A stretch of 64,000 bases of DNA from an uncultured Rhodospirillaceae bacterium (lineage in GTDB: Bacteria; Pseudomonadota; Alphaproteobacteria; Rhodospirillales; Magnetospirillaceae). Position 1 is the stretch's first letter. The number at the start of each line of letters is the position of its first letter. The stretch is from NCBI GenBank assembly GCA_903941105.1, contig CAJANL010000152.1, forward strand, positions 1 to 64,000, given 5' to 3'. The translations under genes were made by a program, and so were the position numbers. The notes under the pieces were generated by a model. It saw only the letters and a list, made by a program, of their open reading frames with translations. It searched no databases and had not been told where the DNA came from. Shown here one piece after another: positions 58,373 to 64,000 of this stretch.

Positions 58373-59185
58373 TCAGGCCACCTTCTCGACCTCGATGAAC
58401 CAGAAATAGCCCAACGGCCCCTTGGCCTCGGTATCGGAATGCAGCCAGGGCAGGCTGTAGCCCACCGGGTACAATTCATTGATGCGGAAGTCGGAGAACA
58501 TCCGGCGCATCTCGACCTCGTCGTAGCAGTCGAGATGCGGCACGCCGAAGCATTCCAGCACGGCGGTGCCGAGGAAACGCTCGAAGTGGTAGCCCTTGAC
58601 CAGGGCATAGAGGCAGCGCTCGCGCCCCAGGGCGGCGTCGAGCAGGCGCTGGATCGCCCGCAGGGCCTTGGCCACCATCACCTTGGGACCCCAGGTCCGG
58701 TAGAGGTAGACATAGGCGCGGCCGCCCGGCTGCAGCACCCGCATGATCTCGTCGATGGCGCGCTGGGGATGGGCGGTGTGGTGCAGCACGCCCATGGAAT
58801 AGACGCACTCCACCGAGCCGCTTTCCAGGTCCAGCGCCTCGGCGTTGGCGACGCGGAAACTGGGCCGCACCTTGAGTTGGCCGGCCTCGGCCACGGCGGC
58901 CTCGGCGGCGGCGATGCTGTCGGGCGAGTAGTCGAGGCCGAGATAGCGGCCGTGCTCGGGCAGTTGGGCACAGAGATTGAAGGCGTCGGTGCCCATGCCG
59001 CAGCCCACCTCCACCACCTGGGCATGGCGCGAGGCGATGCGGCGCGCCGTTTCGGGCAGGTAGGGCTCGACGGTGTAGCGATAGCGGCGGCGCGCTTCCA
59101 GCGTCGACTGCCCATTGCAGGGCGACGAGTTCCAGAACGACCGCGTCGACTCGAGGGCGGCAACGGCATGGTCTTTCGGCGACAT
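58373..59185 (-). CDS. SAM-dependent methyltransferase, convergent to the operon
   Basis: A 270-residue methyltransferase on the minus strand. WNSSPCNGQ near the N terminus, VVEVGCGMGTDAFNL as motif I, LGLDYSPDSI, and CVYSMGVLHHTAHPQ are present. It is the only minus-strand gene to the right of 4428. It meets the plus-strand block tail to tail with four bases between the stop codons, and is divergent from asnB with a 156-bp space. It therefore has its own transcription, which would run against the long operon if termination there were leaky. Confidence 0.85.
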   Translation of the reverse strand: MSPKDHAVAALESTRSFWNSSPCNGQSTLEARRRYRYTVEPYLPETARRIASRHAQVVEVGCGMGTDAFNLCAQLPEHGRYLGLDYSPDSIAAAEAAVAEAGQLKVRPSFRVANAEALDLESGSVECVYSMGVLHHTAHPQRAIDEIMRVLQPGGRAYVYLYRTWGPKVMVAKALRAIQRLLDAALGRERCLYALVKGYHFERFLGTAVLECFGVPHLDCYDEVEMRRMFSDFRINELYPVGYSLPWLHSDTEAKGPLGYFWFIEVEKVA

Positions 59186-59341
59186 GGCGGCATCCGGATG
59201 CTGGCGGGTGCGCTGGTGTTGTTGGATCGCGGCCGGCGAGTCAAGGGGAGATTGGCCGCCGCAGGTTTTTCTGGACGCGGTCCGGGCCAGCCTGCATGTT
59301 CACCGGCGCCCTGGCGGCGAGAGTGGGGGAGTTTCTTTCCG

Positions 59342-61246
59342 ATGTGCGGGTTTTTCGGCTGGGTCCGGACGGCAGGCGAGCTGGGGGCGGACGAGCGCGC
59401 CCGGGCGCGCGCCGCGCTCGACACCCTGACCCACCGCGGCCCCGACGGCAGCGGCGAATGGGCGGCGGGCGGCGTCTGGCTCGGTCACCGCCGGCTCAAG
59501 ATCATCGACCTGTCCGACGCCGCCGCCCAGCCCTTTCACCACGAGGACGGCCGCCACGTCCTGGTGTTCAACGGCGAGATCTACAATTACGTCGAGCTGC
59601 GCGCCGAACTGGAGGCGGCGGGCCAACGCTTCGCCACCCGATCCGACACCGAGGTGCTGCTGAAGGCGCTGCTGTGCTGCGGGAAGGCGGTCCTGCCCCG
59701 CCTCGACGGCATGTTCGCCTTCGCCCTTTACGACCGCGAGGCCGGCACCGTGCTGATGGCGCGCGACGCCCTCGGCCAGAAACCGCTCTATTACACCCAG
59801 GCCGGCGGTGACCTGCTGTTCGGCTCGGAGCTGCGGGCGGTGCTGCGGGCACGGCCGCAGGGCTGGCGACTCGACCGCGACGCCTTCGCCCGCTTCCTCA
59901 TGCTGGGCTACTACGCCGGCGAGGAGACGCCGGTGACCGGCATCCGCAAGCTGCCGCCCGGCTGCCTGATGGAGATCGGACCGGCCGGCGCGCGCATCGA
60001 GCGCTATTGGCGGTCGCGACCGGGCAGGCCGGTCCGCCCCCTGGCCGCAAAGGCGGTGGGTGAAGACGAGGCGGTGGCCGAGTTCGAGCGCCTGTTCGCC
60101 GCCTCGTGCCGCCGTGCCATGCGGGCCGACGTGCCCTATGGCGTGTTCCTCAGCGGCGGCATCGACAGCTCGCTGGTGGCGGCCTTCTGCGTCGAGGCGG
60201 AACCGCGGCTGCGCTCGTTCAGCGTCGCCATGGCCGAACGCGACTTCGACGAAAGCGACAAGGCCCGGCTGATGGCCGGCCATCTCGGCATCACCGAGCA
60301 CCACGTCTTCATCATGGACCAGGATGCCATCGCCCGGGCGCTGGGCGGGGTGCTCGACAGCCTGGACGAGCCGCATGGCGACCCCGGCTTCGTCAACAGC
60401 TACTTCCTGGCCCAGTCGTGCCGGCCGCACCTGACCGTCGGCCTGGCCGGCGACGGCGGCGACGAGCTGTTCGCCGGCTACGCCCCCTTCGCCGGGCTGA
60501 AGGCGGTGGGTCCGCTGGCCGCCCTGCCCGGCCCGCTGCTGGCGGGGCTCAAGGCGGCGGTGGAGCTGCTGCCCGGCAACGACACCTATCTCGGGCTGAA
60601 GTTCAAGGCGCGCGCCTACCTGCAAGGCTTCCCCGCCAGCGAGTCGGCGCGGTTCCCGCTGTGGCTGTCGGCGGTGTCGCCGGCCGAGCTGGGCCGCCTG
60701 CTGCCCTGGCTCGACCCGAGGGGACTGTTCGCCGGCGTCGAGGACGAGTTGACGGACATGGCCGGGGCCAGCCGGCAGCAATTGCTGCTGCACTACTACC
60801 AGCGCCGCTTCCTGGCGGAGTTCGTCTGTACCCACACCGACCGGGCGGCCATGCAGTTCGGGCTGGAGGTGCGTGCTCCCTTCCTGTCGCCCGAGCTGAT
60901 CGACTTCGCCAATGGCCTGCCGGATTCGTTGCGCATCCGTGACGGCAGCCTGAAATGGCTGCTGAAGCGGGTGGCGGCCAAGCGCGGCTTCCCCGACGGC
61001 ATCATAGCCCAGCGCAAGCAGGGCTTCACCTTCCCGCTGGCGCGCTGGCTGAAGGGACCGTTGCGTTCGCGCATGGAGGAGGCCCTCGATCCCGCCCAGT
61101 GGGAGGATGGCCTGCTGGACACCGCCGAGATGGGCCGCCTGATGCAGGGGCACCTGACGGGGCGGGTCAACAATTACCGCATCCTCTACAACCTCATGGT
61201 CTTCCGGGCCTGGCGGCGGAACCATCCGCAGGTCGGGATCGGCTGA
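59342..61246 (+). CDS. asnB: Asparagine-synthase-like glutamine amidotransferase, second copy
   Basis: A 634-residue two-domain protein: class II glutaminase with Cys2 (MCGFFGWV), HRGPDGSG and FNGEIYNY, then a synthetase domain with SGGIDSS near residue 275 and AGDGGDELFAGY. ATG 59342 is fixed by the need for an N-terminal cysteine. It is not closely similar to the copy at 30487 and belongs to a separate unit with a heparinase-like protein and a GT2 enzyme. In such settings it usually amidates a sugar acid or peptide on a glycan. The 156 bp upstream show no clear promoter. Confidence 0.86.
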   Translation: MCGFFGWVRTAGELGADERARARAALDTLTHRGPDGSGEWAAGGVWLGHRRLKIIDLSDAAAQPFHHEDGRHVLVFNGEIYNYVELRAELEAAGQRFATRSDTEVLLKALLCCGKAVLPRLDGMFAFALYDREAGTVLMARDALGQKPLYYTQAGGDLLFGSELRAVLRARPQGWRLDRDAFARFLMLGYYAGEETPVTGIRKLPPGCLMEIGPAGARIERYWRSRPGRPVRPLAAKAVGEDEAVAEFERLFAASCRRAMRADVPYGVFLSGGIDSSLVAAFCVEAEPRLRSFSVAMAERDFDESDKARLMAGHLGITEHHVFIMDQDAIARALGGVLDSLDEPHGDPGFVNSYFLAQSCRPHLTVGLAGDGGDELFAGYAPFAGLKAVGPLAALPGPLLAGLKAAVELLPGNDTYLGLKFKARAYLQGFPASESARFPLWLSAVSPAELGRLLPWLDPRGLFAGVEDELTDMAGASRQQLLLHYYQRRFLAEFVCTHTDRAAMQFGLEVRAPFLSPELIDFANGLPDSLRIRDGSLKWLLKRVAAKRGFPDGIIAQRKQGFTFPLARWLKGPLRSRMEEALDPAQWEDGLLDTAEMGRLMQGHLTGRVNNYRILYNLMVFRAWRRNHPQVGIG

Positions 61247-61259
61247 GCGGGACGACGAC

Positions 61260-62945
61260 ATGACCAACGACTTCGACACCCAGATCCGCTTCGTCGCCGG
61301 CGCCGCCTGGCGCCTGATGGAGATGCAGGACAAGAACCCGCTGTCGCCGAGCTGGGGCTGCTTCCACTATGCCTACTGGCGCGACAAGACCAGCGAGTTC
61401 GCCGACGCCCGCTTCCAGGAGGCCGGTCCCGCCCTGGCGCTGCTGTCGCTGCCCGCCTTCGACGCGGTGCGGACCGAGGCCGGGCTGCCCTCGCCGGTGG
61501 TGCTGCGGCAGGCCTTCTCCGCCGCCCTGGCCAACTGGCAGGCGCAGCAGTATCCCGACGGCTGCTTCGACGAATGGTACAAGGGCGAGCGCGGCTTCGC
61601 CGCCACCGAGTTCACCATGATCGCCTACGGTCTGGCCGCCCGCTTCCTGGGTGACGCCATGGCCGCCGCCGACCGTGCCCGCCTGAGCGAGACCATGGCA
61701 CGGGCCGGCCGCTGGCTGGCCCGCCGCCACGACCGCGTCAAGGCCAACCACGAGGCCGCCGCCGCCGCCGCCCTGGCCCTGGCCTGGGAGGTCACCGGTA
61801 ACGAGGAGTTCCGCCGCGCCGCCCGCGACAAGCTGGACGACACCCTGGCCCGCCAGCGGCCCGAGGGCTGGTTCCCCGAGGTGGGCGGCATGGACCTGGG
61901 CTACTGCTCGGTGCTGCTGGACTACGTCATGCTGCACGGGCTGGTCACCGGCGATCAAACCGCCGTGCCGGCCATGCGGCGCCTGTTCGCCTATATGCTG
62001 CCGCACCTGCATCCCGACGGCACCATCACCGCCGAATCGGGCCTGTGCCTCAACCCCTATGTCAGCCGGCTCGGCCTCGGCCTGCTGTCGGCCCATGACG
62101 ACGACGCGGCGGCGCTGGTGACCACCTTCCGCTCCAGCTCGCCAGGCATCGCCGGGCTGCGCCCGACCCTGGCCGACGACCTCCGGCTGTGCCGCTGGTC
62201 CTATCTGCCGCTGACCACGGCGCTGCTGGCCGAACGCTTCCGCGGCATCGGCGAAGGCCCGGAGGCTTTCGCCGCCCGCCTGCCGCAGGGTTGGACACAC
62301 CGGGCCGAGTCGGCGGTGGCGGCCTGTCACCAGGGCCGCCTGCACGTCTATTTCGCCCCCGCCGGCGGCGGCGTGGTGCGGATCTATGACGGCCGCGCGC
62401 TGCTGCTGGAGGACGACGGCCTGCACATGGACGACGGCACCGCCAAATGGGCCAGCCTGGGCTATGATCCCGACCGCCCGGTGGAGCCGGTGGTGGGCGG
62501 CTTCGGCATGGCCTCGGCGCTGGGGCCGGCTTCGTTTTTCTACCCGAGCTTCCTGTCGCGGCTGGTGCTGCGGGTCGGCTGCATCGTGCCGCAGCTGTCC
62601 TACCTGCTGCGCGCCGCCATCGACTTCTACCGCCTGCGCGCCCGCACCGCGGTCAACCAGTCCGCCGCGCCCATGGCCAAGGGCAAAAGCCCCTACGGCT
62701 ACCGCCGCGACGTGGTGGTAATGGACGGCACGGTGCGGATCCGCGACCGCCTGGAGTGCCGCGGCGGCAGCTTCGACACCGCGCGGGTGGTCGCCACCGC
62801 CCGCCGCCGCGGCGAGCCGCTGGCGGTCGCCATGCCGGCGGGCAGCTGGCCGGCGCTGGAGATCGAGAAGACGGTGGGGCCGGGGGGCGAGGTGGAGGTG
62901 GCGGCGCGGACGGATGGGCTTGCGCCACCCCAGTCGAGCCGCTAA
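61260..62945 (+). CDS. Alpha/alpha-toroid protein, heparinase II/III-like
   Basis: A 561-residue protein. The first 320 or so residues have the helical-hairpin spacing of an alpha/alpha toroid with aromatic and acidic motifs (QYPDGCFDEWYKGE, ATEFTMIAYGLAARF, NHEAAAAAALALAWE, RPEGWFPEVGGMDLGY). A beta-rich second half follows (VAACHQGRLHVYFAPAGGGVVRIYDGRALLLEDDG). This resembles polysaccharide lyases and hydrolases of the heparinase II/III group, often seen beside AsnB in exopolysaccharide clusters. No signal peptide is evident, so export or cytoplasmic action is open. Catalytic residues cannot be fixed by eye. Confidence 0.65.
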   Translation: MTNDFDTQIRFVAGAAWRLMEMQDKNPLSPSWGCFHYAYWRDKTSEFADARFQEAGPALALLSLPAFDAVRTEAGLPSPVVLRQAFSAALANWQAQQYPDGCFDEWYKGERGFAATEFTMIAYGLAARFLGDAMAAADRARLSETMARAGRWLARRHDRVKANHEAAAAAALALAWEVTGNEEFRRAARDKLDDTLARQRPEGWFPEVGGMDLGYCSVLLDYVMLHGLVTGDQTAVPAMRRLFAYMLPHLHPDGTITAESGLCLNPYVSRLGLGLLSAHDDDAAALVTTFRSSSPGIAGLRPTLADDLRLCRWSYLPLTTALLAERFRGIGEGPEAFAARLPQGWTHRAESAVAACHQGRLHVYFAPAGGGVVRIYDGRALLLEDDGLHMDDGTAKWASLGYDPDRPVEPVVGGFGMASALGPASFFYPSFLSRLVLRVGCIVPQLSYLLRAAIDFYRLRARTAVNQSAAPMAKGKSPYGYRRDVVVMDGTVRIRDRLECRGGSFDTARVVATARRRGEPLAVAMPAGSWPALEIEKTVGPGGEVEVAARTDGLAPPQSSR

Positions 62946-62972
62946 AACACAGCCATCCTGCTCGGGGTTCCC

Positions 62973-63986
62973 ATGTCCGCTGAAGCCTCCCCCACCTACT
63001 CGGTCGTCGTGCCGGTATTCTGCGAGGCGGTCAGCCTGCCGGAACTGTGCAGCCGCATCCACGCGGCCTTCCAGCGGCTGGGCAAGGACGGCGCCTTCGA
63101 GATCGTCTTCGTCGACGACGGCTCCACCGACGAAACGCCCGAGATCATCGTCGCCCTGGCGCGCGCCCACGACTTCGTCCGCTCGGTCAACCTGCGGCGC
63201 AACTGCGGCAAGGCCCTGGCGCTGATGGCGGGCTTCCGCCATGCCAGGGGCGCGGTGGTGATCACCATGGACGGCGACCTGCAGGACAAGCCCGAGGACA
63301 TTCCCGCCCTGCTGGCCAAGCTGGACGAGGGTTTCGACCTCGTCAACGGCTGGCGCACCGAACGCGAGGACAGCGGGTTCCGCAAGCTGGGCTCGCGGCT
63401 GTACAACGCCACCGTCAAGAAGGCCTCGGGCCTGGCGCTGCACGACATGAACTGCGGCTTCAAGGCCTATCGCTCCGAATTGACCGCCAGCCTGTGCATC
63501 TACGGCCAGTACCACCGCTACATCCCGCTGCAGGCCGCCCTGGCCGGCTTCAAGGTGACCGAGGTGCCGGTGGCCAACGACAAGCGCAAATACGGCCACT
63601 CCAAGTACCGCGCCCTGCGCTACGAGGGGCTGTTCGACCTGCTGTCCATGCTGTTCACCCACAAATACGGCCTCAACCCGCTGCATTTCTTCGGCGTGGT
63701 CGGCGCTTTGGTGTCGCTGGTGTCGCTGTCGGTGGTGGGCTTCATGGTGTTCGAACAGGCGCTGTACTGGCTGGGCTTCGGCGCCGCGGTGCCCAACCGG
63801 CCGCTGCTGGCCATGGCGTTGACCGGGCTCAGCGTCGGCATGGTCATCTTCTTCACCGGCTTCGTCTGCGACTTCATCCTGCACCACCAGATTCGCGGCT
63901 CCATGGCCTCGATCCTGGAACTCAGCATCGCCAGCCGCACCGAGGCCGGCGGCGTGCGCGTCAAACCGACGGCCCCCGGGCAATGA
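62973..63986 (+). CDS. GT2 polyprenyl-phosphate-type glycosyltransferase
   Basis: A 337-residue family 2 glycosyltransferase of the GtrB/ArnC/DPM kind. It has YSVVVPVFCEAVSLPEL, the DDGSTDET nucleotide-binding motif, MDGDLQDKPEDIP for the metal, and NDKRKYGHSKY. Two C-terminal membrane helices follow (about residues 240-265 and 280-305). It would move a sugar from a nucleotide donor to undecaprenyl phosphate on the cytoplasmic face. The ATG lies 27 bp after the previous gene, and the stop overlaps the next start (ATGA). Confidence 0.88.
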   Translation: MSAEASPTYSVVVPVFCEAVSLPELCSRIHAAFQRLGKDGAFEIVFVDDGSTDETPEIIVALARAHDFVRSVNLRRNCGKALALMAGFRHARGAVVITMDGDLQDKPEDIPALLAKLDEGFDLVNGWRTEREDSGFRKLGSRLYNATVKKASGLALHDMNCGFKAYRSELTASLCIYGQYHRYIPLQAALAGFKVTEVPVANDKRKYGHSKYRALRYEGLFDLLSMLFTHKYGLNPLHFFGVVGALVSLVSLSVVGFMVFEQALYWLGFGAAVPNRPLLAMALTGLSVGMVIFFTGFVCDFILHHQIRGSMASILELSIASRTEAGGVRVKPTAPGQ

Positions 63987-64000
63987 GCCGCCGCCTCGCC
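63983..64000 (+). CDS. Start of a further gene, cut by the window edge
   Basis: ATG 63983 overlaps the GT2 stop by 4 bp, as at most junctions here, and an open frame of six codons (MSRRLA) runs to the right edge. Nothing can be said about the product. Confidence 0.4.

Noticed and set aside
58326-58382. GGTGGCC ... GGCCACC inverted repeat as a Rho-independent terminator
   Set aside because: The arms are 43 bases apart, lie inside coding sequence at least in part, and are not followed by a T run on either strand.
61194-63983. A very long open frame (over 900 codons) on the minus strand opposite the toroid protein and the GT2 gene
   Set aside because: It is a shadow of GC-rich codon use. The plus-strand frames carry complete family motifs (DDGSTDET, MDGDLQDKPEDIP) and the minus-strand translation is low-complexity with no recognisable motif.

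Overview
The window is high-GC bacterial DNA from one end to the other, with GTG and TTG start codons used freely and almost no non-coding DNA. Gene content and style suggest an alphaproteobacterium, most likely a Rhodospirillales member of the Magnetospirillum type. That placement is inference; the window has no rRNA or housekeeping marker to settle it. It is a very large surface-glycan and nonulosonic-acid biosynthesis locus. I saw no tRNA, rRNA, insertion sequence, CRISPR array or origin, and no stretch over 300 bases lacks a gene.

Layout. (1) 142-4428, minus strand: a methyltransferase, a methyltransferase-glycosyltransferase fusion and a YfhO-like membrane protein. (2) 4544-5748: a divergent regulatory head, made of an EPS-type MarR regulator with an extra Rossmann-like domain and a NusG/RfaH-family antiterminator. 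A TTGACA/GATAAT promoter lies in front of it and an ops-like element in the leader behind it. (3) 5829-58368, plus strand: more than 50 kb of co-directional genes, nearly all overlapping by 1-13 bp, which reads as one giant operon or a few long ones. (4) 58373-59185: a lone minus-strand methyltransferase. (5) 59342 to the right edge: a second asnB, a heparinase-like toroid protein, a polyprenyl-phosphate-type GT2 and the first codons of another gene.

Within the big plus-strand block, 5829-11589 plus 22750 give an almost complete legionaminic-acid-type route (4,6-dehydratase, aminotransferase, hydrolysing epimerase, synthase, PtmE-like nucleotidyltransferase, CMP transferase). An acetamidino-type amidotransferase set (11595-14306) follows it directly. 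Next comes an unusual trio: E1-alpha and E1-beta of a 2-oxoacid dehydrogenase, and an 'E2' in which the lipoyl and subunit-binding domains are fused to a PglD/NeuD-type sugar acyltransferase instead of a normal E2 catalytic core. A PglK-like ABC flippase, a DUF115 protein, four radical SAM enzymes, a deacetylase, a formyltransferase and an SGNH protein follow. A second epimerase/NeuA/NeuB/NeuC set lies at 36421-40274.

The right half (41942-53546) looks like a dedicated acylation system: two FkbH-like HAD proteins, an acyl carrier protein, a MaoC hydratase, an SDR, then a 37-residue membrane microprotein, an SGNH protein and an MBOAT acyltransferase, all translationally coupled. The architecture recalls the Gram-positive Dlt machine, but with glyceryl-ACP-type chemistry. 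A third CMP-ulosonate transferase (KdsB-like), an AroB-like cyclase, a HisC-like aminotransferase and several dehydrogenases suggest a further unusual sugar or cyclitol. The two most novel candidates are the lipoyl-PSBD-NeuD fusion with its E1 partners and the FkbH/ACP/microprotein/SGNH/MBOAT module.
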